Shown piece after piece: positions 1 through 10,432 of a stretch of DNA of 64,000 bases (positions within the stretch are counted from its first letter, which is position 1; each line of letters begins with the position of its first letter). The stretch covers positions 56,813,415 to 56,877,414 of the forward strand of contig OY987300.1 in the NCBI GenBank assembly GCA_963920635.1, given 5' to 3'. A model generated the notes under the pieces. That model did not search any database and was not told the DNA's origin. It saw only the letters and a list, made by a program, of their open reading frames with translations. A program made the translations under genes and the position numbers. This stretch comes from Pseudeuparius sepicola (taxonomy: Eukaryota; Arthropoda; Insecta; Coleoptera; Anthribidae).

Positions 1-480
1 TCAGGTAGGTATTGTCTGTTTCCCGAAAAAAGCGAAGATCCTGGAAAAGCGCCTTGGCGTTAAGAAGGGCCCGGTCGCAACCATCCGTCTCCCGTTATCT
101 TCCCGACAACTCCTCCACGTATCGCCGCGGGGTGCACAAAAAGCCCGGCGCCGCCTCCGAGAAAAGACAAAGGATGTGACAGTCCAATTTCCATTTCGGA
201 TCTGGGCGCATGCTCAGCCACCCCCCAGCCCGCGAGTTTATCGCGGCCGAGCAGCCGCCAAGCCGTAAATCCCGAGGAGGACTTAATTGTGGCCGATAAC
301 GCGGATCGATGACGAAAGTGTTATTCCTTATTCCTGGGTATACAGCGCCGGCAGCCCATCGGTATCGGAGCTACCGCCAGCGGCGGGGTTTGGACGATTC
401 CGGGATACTTACATATTTGTGACATGTCTCATATCGGCTGGTAACAAAGTTGAGGCGACTTCTTTCCTTTTCTAGGATGA
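1..480. other. GC-rich unique segment, no gene recognised
   Basis: This stretch is clearly richer in G+C and CpG than the DNA around it and shows none of the repeat families seen elsewhere in the window. Short open frames exist on both strands, but they look like a by-product of base composition. It could be a conserved non-coding element or part of a promoter. Nothing in the sequence decides between these. Confidence 0.3.
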
Positions 481-839
481 TTTTAGTTCTTGATGATAAT
501 CAAGAGTATTATATTGTCGCGAAGCAGCATTTGGTTTTGTGGTTTTCTTATCTTAGTCGACACCAAGATTTTCAATACAGATAACGAGAGCTAGAAAATA
601 TATAGTTACTCCAAAAATGTTAGCCAGGTTCCAGTTTTTATGTAAGATTAATTAGGGTTATGACCATCACTATACTCTTCTCGGTCTATCAAAGATGTTG
701 GTGTAATTTCTGAAACCTGAATAAAATCCACAATATTTAGGTACCTATTCCAAATTGGTAGGGTCTCATAACACAAGAAGCTCTCATTCCTTAACGACAA
801 TCCCTTTAATCGAAACTCCAGCCGCAATTCTTTCTCGAA
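481..839. other. AT-rich spacer, nothing recognised
   Basis: No convincing open frame, repeat or RNA signal was seen in this AT-rich stretch. Confidence 0.4.
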
Positions 840-1240
840 CTCCTATCTAAACCGCCCCCCCTTAACGAGATCCACCGCCGCCCCCGCCCCTAAATCACCG
901 GGGGACGCCCCTGGGCCCCGGCGAGGGCGGCCCGCCCGTGCCGCGGCCCCCGAGAAATTATGTACGATGCGCTGGGAGCAATATATCCAAGGCGGGGACG
1001 TGCCAGACAGAGGAGACGGGGTATTATACGGGGGAGAAAGAGCCGGCGGCGGCGGGGACGTCGGGCACCAAGGTCCCCCGGGACCCGTCTCGCAGAATGA
1101 GACACTCGCCGCGACGCGCCGACCACCCGGCCCCTAAATTGTTATCCGAAGAAAGAGGCTTCATTACGGGGACCGGCGACGCCTCCTCGCGCTAGAGGAC
1201 GCAGCGTTCGCCCTAAATATCGCTGGAAAGGAAAGCTGGC
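840..1240. other. CpG-rich island
   Basis: This is a dense run of C- and G-rich sequence with many CpG dinucleotides between AT-rich flanks. Overlapping 78- and 85-codon frames on opposite strands are of low complexity (proline, arginine, glycine, alanine) and are best read as composition artefacts. The island could mark a promoter or a 5' untranslated exon. No TATA box, initiator or splice site stands out. Confidence 0.35.
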
Positions 1241-1357
1241 TCAGCGAAAGATCTCCTAAGAGGCGATTTCATGGCACCTAGGTAAGTTTAGGTGTGGTCT
1301 GTCGAAGCCTACAAGGTGTCCAAGGTTTTTTGATCAGGACTTTGACATTTTGTAGAA

Positions 1358-3115
1358 AAACTCAGTGTAAGGTGGGTAGCTCATATAAACATATATATGT
1401 CCTAAAGTTCTTCGCTTCTGAAATGCTGGGCGTTGTATTATGGCAATTACTCCCAAAATAATCAAGCTGCTGTACTGAAATTTGGCGCTGCTGTGCTTTT
1501 GGGGATGGAGAAGAAAATGTCAATTTCTACGTAGGTATGTCACACAGTGCGCCACTTGCGCTATTTTTAGATCGTGCTTTTACTGGTAACCTTTATGGGG
1601 TTATCTTTCTGGTCTTGCAGGTCCATCATTTTAGTGCATCTTTTCATTTGCAACAAAGGTATGCTCTTCTCTTATAATGATAAAATCAACCGTTTGGGTT
1701 GAAATTTGTCAAAACATGCCCCAAAGCATCTGTTGACTCAAACATTTGAAACATAAAATTTCCACCTGCCGCTTTCAAATGTCACAGGTGAACTGTACCA
1801 TTTAAAGTGAGAAAAAAATCCTTATGAATAATGAACCAACAGTTTTATTCACTTTCAAAATGGAAAAGATTAAATTTGACAAAATTTGGTCAACCAATAT
1901 CCATTTGGCATTTTTCTTCATTTTGAATGTATATAGGTAGTTGATCTGTAACATTTATATAATAATATAATAATTCTCACCCTCACAATACTCCAAACTA
2001 GGAGTACCCCAGAAGCAACCACATGCTTGTGCGGGAGAAGGGGGCAATTACTATTATTTTGTCGTCGTTGCCATTTGCGGCTAGGGCCGACTTTTTTCCG
2101 ATAGAACTAGGATAGCATTCGCTCAAGTACTACGGAAAACCCTAGAAAACCGTAGTAATCCCAGTGAGTGTAGGACAATTAATTTGAAAGCGGTAAGTGG
2201 AAATTTTATGTTCTGAATGTTGGAGTTAACAGGTGTTTTTAGTGTTTTGGGGTAAGTTTTGCCCATTTCAAAGTAAACGGTTGATTTTACGAAACAAGAA
2301 CCTTTTTGTAGCAGAATGAAAAGATGCACTAAAATACAACTGGCAAGACCAAAAAGATAACCTCAAAAAAGTTACGGGTAAAAACACGACCAAAAAAAGC
2401 GCAAGTGAGATACGTAGAAATTGACATTTTCAGCTTATTCTACATCCCCAAAAACATAACGTCGTCAAATTTTAGTTCAGCAGCTTGATTATTTTGGGAG
2501 ATATTTTAGATATATAAAAAAGTTGTTCAGAATGCAATTCCAAATCACCGTACCAAAGTATAAAACAATCGGCACACTGATTTTTTTTAAATTTTTCAAT
2601 TTTTGCGGTTTTAGCGCAAATCAAGTACATTTATCGAAAAATTTTATTAGAACAAAATTTTCAGAATGCAAATTTAAGACCCTGTACTAAATTTTAAAAC
2701 AATCGGCATACTTTGATTTTTTTCCAAAAAATAAAGTTGAAATTTAAAAAAAAAACATAGTCTGCCGATTGTTTTAAAATTTGGTACTGGAACTTAAATT
2801 TTCATTCTCGACAACTTTTTCCAATAAAATGTTTCGATATCTCTTAAGGAAAATATAGTTTACCTGAACTGAAAACGAATAAATTGCCCCTGTCAAGGGC
2901 TGCTTGTTTTTTAAAATATAATAATATGGTGCAAATTAGTTTCTAGTCAAGCAAGGCTGATTCCCCAAAGGTCAAGTTTCAACTCGAAATTTTTTTGTCT
3001 TTTACACCTATCGTAGGTATAGTCGATCTGGGTCCACCCTGTATATCAGAAATGAAGAACTTTCGGACCTATGCTTATATGAGCAACCCACCTTACAATG
3101 AGTTTTTCTACTATC
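1358..3115. mobile_element. Long inverted-repeat (foldback) element, interrupted (family E)
   Basis: Three stretches of the left side recur in inverted order on the right: about 1358-1435 matches 3025-3115, 1455-1690 matches 2280-2490, and 1735-1795 matches 2175-2225. The arms are diverged, so the element is old. Two insertions break it: a family A repeat near the centre (about 1957-2181) and about 500 bp of AT-rich DNA in the right arm (about 2510-3010). The right arm carries the ACCCTGTATA motif near 3040. No transposase frame remains. A related arm lies at 55595-55870. Confidence 0.6.
1957..2181 (-). repeat. Interspersed repeat family A, copy 1
   Basis: This stretch recurs with the same order of blocks at 10370, 21019, 23108, 36760 and 46030. 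Read on the minus strand it ends with GGGTGAGAATTATTATTATA, a simple ATT-type tail as in some LINE 3' ends and SINEs. Copies share one tailed end but differ in length at the other, which fits 5' truncation during retrotransposition. No A/B box and no reverse transcriptase were identified, so the class is open. Confidence 0.6.
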
Positions 3116-4347
3116 TAGTTGGATCCGCTAAATACTACCGCATCACGAAAAACTAAATAATAAACATTAATTTTCACCCCCTATATGTCCACATTGTCCA
3201 CCCCTTTCCATGAAACGATGCGATATCTTAGTCTATTCGGAAGTTATCATGGGGACACAAATATACCTACTGTTTTTTCTTACTTTTGAAACTTTGGTTT
3301 TGCCCTGGTGATGTGAAAGTAATATCACAAAAAGTAAAACAATACAAATATCAAAAATTATTTATCGCAAAAAGGCACCAAAGAAAAGGAAATAAATTTA
3401 TTTATATAAAAAAAATAAAAAATCGTTCTAAAAGCAAACAAAAATCAAAACCAGAACGCAGAATCGCGTAGTGACGTGACCAACTTAGTCCTATATAATA
3501 AACGGATTTTTGGAGATAAGTAGAGAAAACAAATTTCGTAAACACATTTTTTTACGTTGACGAGTTTTCGTTCGTGTATTATATTATTTATTTTGTGTAT
3601 AAAAGCTTTCTCTAATTGCTTTTTCAACATTTTCAATCTGCTTCAGCCATTTGGGCCGAGAGTTAAACAGCATTGCACTCAAATATTTTGGCACATTCTC
3701 AAAAATTGTTGGGGCAGTACCTTCCTATAGCTTAAGTATTTTTCTGGGATATTCTCTATATTCTCCTCCCACAACACATTTGTTTACTTTAATTATTTCA
3801 CTTTCATAGGTACTTAAGGGTTTTTTAGAAATGAAATCTTAATTGGAATTTTACGAATCCATTTTTGGTGCAAATTTTCATCCCGAGGCAAAGCAAATGT
3901 TGTTATGGTGGCATTTTCTTCCTGGCTTTTGTAATATGTTTTACATCCTACAACACTACACTATCCAGGCATTTTAATAGTCGTAAAAATGATATTTATA
4001 ATTTAAAAACAATTTATTCGATGATAAAATATTCACAGAGTTATTTTATAAAACTAATATGAAATAAATATGACATTTTTATGCGAAATATACCAGTAAA
4101 AAACATCCGGAAACATCTTTATTATTAAAAAAGCAAAGATAAATAACAGAATTATGCAATTTATCATTATTCATATACCTAATTGCATGATTTAACTAGT
4201 TTGAATTGAATATCAGCATATTTATTTCACAATATAGAATAGATTCTAAATAATGCGGGCAACGTCTCATAGTCGCGGTTTGATTATGTTTATTTCATAG
4301 TGAGAAAAAATAGACTGTAGATTCTTAAGTATACAGACCTGTTGATT
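3116..4347. other. AT-rich intergenic DNA, no gene recognised
   Basis: Only short open frames of low complexity (lysine, isoleucine, asparagine) occur here, and none resembles a protein family. No clear repeat boundaries were seen before the hAT target-site duplication at 4348. Confidence 0.35.
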
Positions 4348-4547
4348 GTTAATCACACGGGCGTAGCCAGGATTTAGTTTTGGGGAGGGGGGGTTAGTTT
4401 GAGAAGTAAATAAAACAACAAAAATATACTTACATGAAATTTAATATCTATATATTCATCCGAAAAACTACGACATATTTATAAAGTTCTTAACTTTAAA
4501 TGAAATTGATAAATTAACTTCGTTCCTCTGCGCTAAATCTAAAACCA

Positions 4548-4847
4548 TTAAAGAAGAAATCTTCGGCTTTTTCTTTTAAATATATCCACTACTTCATCTG
4601 CATGAATTTCTGTTCCATAGTGAATGTTCATTAGAGCCAAACCATTAAGTCTGTTTTCACTTGTAGTGTTTCGTAAATAGTTTTTCAGTCTCCTTAGGCT
4701 TGAGAAAGACCTTTCTGGGGTAGCAGTGGATACAGGAATGGTAGCGAAGATTTGTAGTAATGTGTAAATATTAGGATAAAGGTTTTTATCGCACATATCT
4801 AGGCATTCCAAACTAGATTTCGGGGTAGGCAGTCTTCTTATCAGCAT
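4548..4847 (-). pseudogene. hAT transposase fragment, C-terminal dimerisation domain
   Basis: The translation contains the signature block of the hAT C-terminal dimerisation domain: a Y-P-N-I stretch, then VSTATPERSFSSLRRLKNYL, then R-L-N-G-L-A-L-M-N-I-H. In this family the region forms the transposase oligomer and contributes the last catalytic acidic residue's surroundings. The N-terminal zinc finger and most of the RNase-H-like core are missing. The upstream frame (4813-5058) overlaps it in another phase, so the two parts are no longer joined in frame. The fragment ends with a stop about 190 bp inside the left terminal repeat. It is not expected to be catalytically active. Confidence 0.88.
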
Positions 4848-5058
4848 GCAAGGTAGCTGAAGCTTTGATAGCTAAATCCAAATTAGTTTCTTTATTAGAA
4901 ACCCCTTGACCTTGACTACACCACTTTTTCCAGTAGTCCATACCTTTAGGTTTATCACCCTTCCTTTTTTTCCCCTCCATTTTTCCACAGTAATAATGAT
5001 TCACGTATCTATCCTTAACAAGGTCATCGAATAACAGTGCACTAAAATAATTACTCAC
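4813..5058 (-). pseudogene. Probable N-terminal remnant of the hAT transposase
   Basis: An open frame lies downstream of the element's promoter. An internal methionine at the segment beginning MEGKKRKGDKPKG (about 4980) is a plausible translation start, because lysine-rich starts are common in hAT transposases of the zinc-finger-MYM type. The frame stops at 4813, where the dimerisation-domain frame continues in another phase, as expected after an internal deletion with a frame shift. The fragment has no zinc finger and no catalytic motif, so assignment rests mainly on its position inside the element. Confidence 0.4.
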
Positions 5059-5140
5059 TTACACGGTACACTTAATTTTCTTCACCATTCGTTCACCACT
5101 TTTCACTTTTATTCGCTTCGAGTTCGCATGGAACAATACT
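5057..5140 (-). other. Predicted leader, short upstream frames and 5' splice donor of the hAT transcript
   Basis: Read from the predicted start at 5140, the leader is A-rich, as in insect heat-shock mRNAs. It has a 6-codon frame from the ATG at 5129. A second ATG at 5088 opens a nine-codon frame ending at the junction GTG-TAA. The sequence CGTGTAAGTGAG at 5064-5053 matches a 5' splice-donor consensus (GTAAGT at 5062-5057). If used, splicing would join this short coding start to a downstream exon that may have been lost in the internal deletion. The donor is only predicted. Confidence 0.4.
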
Positions 5141-5163
5141 GCCGTAAGCGCGGTCACGCGCCG

Positions 5164-5230
5164 CTTATATAGCAGCCCAGTAGCCGTCCAGAAACTTCCA
5201 CGACCTTCCACAAAGTTCCGCTCATTTCGA
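5164..5230 (-). promoter_or_regulatory. Heat-shock-element-like array with TATA box inside the hAT element
   Basis: On the plus strand GAA lies at 5191 and TTC at 5196, 5206, 5216 and 5226, all in one 5-bp phase. This is the nGAAnnTTCn arrangement bound by trimeric heat shock factor. Downstream on the minus strand is TATATAAG (5171-5164), followed 31 bp later by an arthropod-like initiator, GGCAGTAT, with +1 at A5140. The order HSE array, TATA, initiator is that of an insect heat-shock gene promoter. Whether it was captured from a host gene or evolved in the element is unknown. Confidence 0.7.
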
Positions 5231-5495
5231 CCGAGGGGCGTGGCGAATAATCGAGAAACAACGCAAAGTGTCCCTACAATACAAAATAGTTCGGCTGCAA
5301 CTGCGTCTGCCTCTCGTCAAAAGATGGCGCTAGGCGCTACTATTACTACATATATTCAAACGTAATAATAATTTAACTCTTCACTCCTCGTATTTTTTCG
5401 GTATAATATTAGGTAATATTTTGCTTATTTCGGGGGGGGGGAGGGGGGTTTGAACCCCCGAAACCCCCCCCCTTGGCTACGCCCGTGGTTAATCA

Positions 5496-7722
5496 TACAA
5501 GAATAAACACACGCACAAAACTATATTGTATTTTAAAAAACCAATACTAATAGTAACGCACACTATAAAAATTGAAACTTGTAAAAAGATAAAGCCAGAG
5601 AACCGTTGCGACTGATATAAACAAAGGTGCGTAATCTGACGTTATGCCCGCAAAACATGTTTTGCCTTTTTTTGCGTTATGTGGTTGTACCGATCCATTT
5701 GTTGTTTCACTTACTCAAGTTTCCCGCCGGTTTCTGTCTCTAGACTCCTTCCAAGAGATATTCCTTTGACTACCCCTGGTTTTCAGAACCAAACTCTTTT
5801 ATAAGTTGAGTAAATATTAATGTCTATAGATGGCCTTCGGACGGCACTCAGGATATAGGTATGCCGACACGGAATCGCCCCTATCCCCCCCCCCTAACTG
5901 TGTCTATGCGCGAACCTCTGTAAATGTATCTCATCCCCCAGAATTTATCCGACGCAGCATTTCATTTATCTGAATTTGTGCTTGATTTTACTTGTTACTT
6001 ATTTTGCAACCAAAAAAGTTTGTAACTCTTAAAATAACCGAATTTCGATGTAACAGCATCATATAAAAGATATTTTTAAAAGCTAACTTGGTCGTGCGCT
6101 CTCGAAGCGTACTCCAGAAAATAATAGCCCAAGGAATATAATAATAATTTCTCTGAAATCGCCTTCTGGAGTATCCAGGGACGCTCAAGGATGATTTAGG
6201 GGAGAGTGGGAGGGGCAAACGTCGATAAGGGTAAAAATTTAAGACGGCAAATATGGCTATGGAAGTTTTCAGGAAATTTCCCTCTTCTGGAATGGGCTTT
6301 GTTGTCCAAACTTATACTTTTGTGGAATTTATCGCATAAAACATTACACTGTATATCAAAGTTTCTTTATTATAACCACGCCTGCAGTGCAGTGCGTACT
6401 AAGAGTGCCATGTTGCACGCGGTCGAGTTGCTTTTAATTGCAGGATCAAACGTGCACCGGAGAGCTTGTAAAGAGCAATTTCAATTAATTTGAATGCGAT
6501 AGCCCCGTTCTTTTATTCTGTTGCACTAAAATTTAAGCCGGACGGAACATATGAGCGGATAGCACATGTGAATAAGTTGACAGAGTCTACTCGTAGAATG
6601 CAAATGCTGAATAAGGCGGCAGTCTTATCTGATCTGTAGGAGACAGCGAGACAGCTTGAAATTCTCGGACTTTCCACTTCCTCATACACCGTGTTCCTGT
6701 AACAACTCGACTACCTACCGATTTTTGTTGTTGTCAGATGCACACCTCTGATAGCCGGCCCTTACATGATTTTGTCTTTCTGTATGTGTATATATTTTAA
6801 TGACAACTAACCTTAGAAGAATATATTATTGAAAACGTATTAATTGTATCTAGTTTTTGTTATACCTACATGCGTTAAAAGACCAATCGTTGAGATTTTG
6901 AAAGCACCAGAGTCGAGTTGTTCCTTTTGTGCAGCCTAACTTCTTGATAGCCCGCTTTTCTATCCAGCTGCATAAGGAAATGCAACCGTCCTACGTAATT
7001 TATTGTTAGAATTCGCTAGTTTGGAAGGAAACTTGCCGGGGAGAGAATATATACACGGGGGCTCGCTTCTTTACGAATTGCTTTATAACAAGAAGTAGAA
7101 AACTTCCTCGCTGAATCCAATTTATTCCTTTATTCCTCCTTCGTCCTCGGAATAGTAATGAGATGTATTACTTTTATTAACCCGAGGTAATTTATTTCCG
7201 GTGTTTCGGGAATTTCGCAGTCCGGGGGTGTATCCTCCCCAACCCTCTTACAAGGCGCGTCTCACGTAGTTTATTGCCGGAAATAAGTTTAAAAACGCAG
7301 CTTGCTGTATTTTATCTAGAAGGTTGAAATCCCACAACCGTTTGCGGTTTTAAACATACATATCTATTGGTTCCAGGAGAAGCATACATACTAAAGCCGT
7401 CCTCCTTTTACAGTTTTAAGTGATCTCAAATCGATTCCGAATCACTTTGAGATAACATCAGCTGACATCAAGTGTTCCTTTTACAAATGTTCAGTTGATT
7501 ATAAAGTGATCAGTTTACGCAGCAAATCGATTTTTATGTAATTTGTGTTGGTTTTGAATGTTTCTGGGGTTAAGCTGGTGAAAAATATTGAAAAATTCAA
7601 GGGTTAGATTATAGATAACGTGGTCGTACACATTTACCTATCAGATCACTTCATGTTCATTTCACTTAAAATTCACTGGTGCAAAAAGTCAAAAGGAGGA
7701 CAACTTAAACAAGCGCTAGGTG
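5496..7722. other. Intergenic DNA, no gene recognised
   Basis: The sequence is mixed, moderately AT-rich, with a short C-run near 5885. The 76- and 95-codon frames around 5988-6493 match no family I know, and they have no flanking splice or promoter signals. Parts of 6500-7300 have more even base composition and could be unique, non-repeat DNA. Nothing functional can be supported. Confidence 0.35.
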
Positions 7723-8210
7723 TTGTTCTTAGACTTGATATTCAAGCTACTTGACTTGACTTGAAACCAAGTCAAGTTCAAGTCAAGTAGTAATTTTCCA
7801 ATATCAAGTCAAGTCAAGTATTTATTTTTCAAGTACTTGAAAAATCAAGTTTTTCTTGAAGCTACTTGATTACTTGATTTTTTTCAATTTAAAGCACATT
7901 AGGCATCTAGTGGATTTGGCGCTTAACCAATTTCGCGTTTTTGTAACTGTCAAAGCAGCCCTGGAAAACTGTCTTTCAATAGGAGCTGAAGACGCTGTAC
8001 TTGACAAGATAGAGATTCATGGCTTGACTTGATATTCAAGCTACTTGACTTGACTTGACTTGAAATCAAGTCAAGTTCAAGTCAAGTAGTAATTTTCCAA
8101 TATCAAGTCAAGTCAAGTATTTAATTTGTCAAATGCTTGATTTTCAAGTCAAGTCAAGTAATTTGTTAAAATGTCAAGCTACTTGACTTGATGAAACCCT
8201 AGTTGTTCTT
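7723..8210 (-). mobile_element. CTTGA-rich non-autonomous hAT element
   Basis: TTGTTCTT flanks the element at 7723-7730 and 8203-8210 as an 8-bp target duplication. Most of the 472-bp body is built from the pentamer CTTGA and its complement, giving extensive self-complementarity. A block of about 95 bp occurs twice in direct orientation (about 7732-7828 and 8028-8130). The two ends are not symmetrical: the right end reads GATGAAACCCTAG, while the left begins AGACTTGATATT, so the left terminus may be truncated or rearranged. A transposase remnant in the centre supports the hAT assignment. Confidence 0.65.
7888..7989 (-). pseudogene. hAT transposase remnant, dimerisation-domain core
   Basis: The minus-strand translation in one frame runs SAPIERQFSRAALTVTKTRN and then W-L-S-A-K-S-T-R-C-L-M. 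This fits the S-x-x-x-E-R-x-F-S ... K-x-R-x-x-L-S ... L-M core of the hAT dimerisation domain in ZBED-type transposases. Only about 34 codons remain, bounded by the CTTGA repeats. It is not functional, but it shows which superfamily the surrounding element came from. Confidence 0.6.
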
Positions 8211-10369
8211 AATGAAAGAGCCCTCGCTTATTTGAGGACGAAGGATGCGTAGCAGTCGCAATCAAAAATTTAAATATTGTTGATGAGAGCAAACCCTCAC
8301 ACACCCTGATGGGTTTCATTTCGCGTTTGAGCGGACCCTTCTAAATTTCCAGGAGTAAATAGCCTTTCCGGGAAAATGAAAACGGGCTTAAAAATGCTTA
8401 ATTTAGCCGGACTGCGGGTTACAGCGTTTACCAGTCCACGTATATGGCTACACATGATCCAGCCGTGAGAACGTGATGAATATAATCGAGAGGCAACGCC
8501 AACAAATTATACGGAATTAAAATTTGTACACGGTCGTTGGTTTAATGAAATGATGAAAAGGGTGTCCGGCCATAATAACGGTTTCGCTGTGTATTTTCTA
8601 GACAATGCGGGATTAAAAGCGGCTTAGGCCGTTCCTCTAAAATTACGAGGCACGTAAAGCCATCAGATTAGCGCTGCCCTAAACGCCGCCATGAATATCC
8701 AGATATTGCGTTGACACATTACTACCTCATTATGCAGCATCCTTTTATTTGGTCTCACCACCGTTACTTTGTTGCCTCGATCGGTTTTCCTGGAGTAATA
8801 AAATCGGTCCACCATTTCACTACTTAGTGAGCGGCAAATATTATGAACCGGTTCCCGTAAAATTCAAAGTAAATATAGTCGGACAAAAATTTTTATACTT
8901 GGGGTGCCTGAATTCTATGTATTTACGCATATTATCCACATTATTATGAATTTTTATTTGATCTTACCTCATAGGATACTATTTCTTAAATGGAATATGG
9001 ATACATTTTTGCATTTTCCTGAAAAAGAAAAATTTTCTAAATTCTGCAATGTATTATAAAGGCTTGCATAAGGAAAAAATTGAGATTTTATCTTCGGACC
9101 AACAATTTCAATTTTTCTTGACTTCTAAAATTATCTCAACTTATCTCTGAAAACAAAACAAATATTTCTGTACCTGTACTCTAATGGCTAGTTCTCAACT
9201 TGCAACAGCTTAATAACTCTGGGTTCTAGAATATAGTCCAAATAATTAAATAGTAGTTTCGAACACTCAAGCCTATATACTACATTAAGAGGCTACGATA
9301 CTTATGAAATCCGCCCGAAGTGCCCGACTCAATTCAGGACAAACGTCGCTCGATTAGATATGCCTATCCTTTTCCTTCCTCTAGTCCCCACGACTCCCCA
9401 CTCCAGCCTGCCCCTTCATAGTGCTACGATTGAGGGGCAGGCCGGCCGTGGGTACTACACTGAGAAAAATCTGTAACTTTGTAAAAAAACCCTGTTTAAT
9501 TCAATATGAGATATTATTCCTCAAACTCAAGCAGAAGCTTTTGTGTAACTAACAATAATCAATTCAATTACAATTGATATTGAATTCTAATGAATAATTT
9601 AAATGTAATATTTTATTTCAATAAATAGCGTGTTCTGGAATTGATTCTATAATACTTCTTTTCTAAGCACATTCTTTTGTCAGAACAACATAACGTTTCA
9701 TGGTGTTGAATTGGATAGGGATACATTTAACTGTTCATTATACTGAAATTACAACTATTGTCACTGAATTTTTGCTGGATTTGTAATACTTAATTGTGGG
9801 TACTAATATCAATTATAGCCATTCACTTGCAGTGTTCATTATGACTACGAACGATATAGAGTGTAGGGTTGATTCAAAACCTTTAATTTGCGATCACTGT
9901 GTGCACTCCTAAGTTAACCCCCAGTTAACCCTGAAAAAATCAGGTTGTTTTAAAGAATTTTTTTTACCCTTATAAAGCACTTTAGATAGTGGTGATCTTT
10001 TACCTATATCTCGTGAAGTATTGAAGTTAAAAAAAAAACTTCATGAGGGAAAGTTGTAGAGAACGTAATAATGTATACATAAGAAGAAAAAAAAATTGTA
10101 CACATGAGAAGAAAAAAAATTGCAAAAAAATGTTTGCAAAACCACTCCTATTGCGGGGTTCGTAACACGACTTCGACGGTGATTTTTTGGGGTTATACTC
10201 AGGACGCTACCCAAAACCAACCCTGAAAATATCTACCTGTTAAGAATCATTTTTTTTTCTACCTCTATAAAAAAATGACAATTTGCTTGGACTATGATTA
10301 CTTACATTGATGAATATAAAAGTTGCAATTAAGTTATTTTGTTCATCCAATGAATTATAATGTTTTTTC
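8211..10369. other. Intergenic DNA, no gene recognised
   Basis: Mostly AT-rich sequence with no recognisable coding frame. Segments near 9910-9990 and 10200-10290 are loosely similar to each other (an AACCCTGAAAA block followed by T-runs and a TATAAA stretch) and are probably old transposon debris. No boundaries could be set. Confidence 0.35.
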
Positions 10370-10432
10370 AGTTGCTTCTGGGGTACTCCTATATAGTTTG
10401 GAGTAGTCTGAGGGTGAGAATTATTATTATTC
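10370..10432 (+). repeat. Interspersed repeat family A, copy 2 (tail end only)
   Basis: Only the terminal 60 bp or so is present: CAGTTGCTTCTGGGGTACTC, then a diverged block, then GGGTGAGAATTATTATTATT. It matches the tailed end of the copies at 1957, 21019 and 36760. Heavy truncation at the opposite end fits incomplete target-primed reverse transcription. Confidence 0.55.

Larger units (their letters stand above)
4348..5495 (-). mobile_element. Non-autonomous hAT transposon with perfect 8-bp target-site duplication
   Basis: The element occupies 4356-5487. Its ends are inverted repeats starting CACGGGCGTAGCCA, followed by G-rich runs (C-rich at the other end). GTTAATCA is duplicated exactly at 4348-4355 and 5488-5495, the 8-bp duplication expected of hAT elements. 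Internally, on the minus strand, it holds a promoter (5140-5230), a short first open frame, and the C-terminal dimerisation region of a hAT transposase. At 1132 bp it is far shorter than an autonomous hAT (usually 2.5-5 kb), so it looks like an internal-deletion derivative mobilised in trans. The perfect duplication suggests a fairly recent insertion. Confidence 0.92.

Noticed and set aside
5440..5475. tRNA B-box-like GGTTTGAACCCC in the hAT end
   Set aside because: No matching A box, acceptor stem or anticodon arm could be formed; it is part of the G/C-run terminal region.
9910..10290. Possible direct repeat pair (AACCCTGAAAA blocks)
   Set aside because: The similarity is weak and mostly in T-runs, so no boundaries could be defined.
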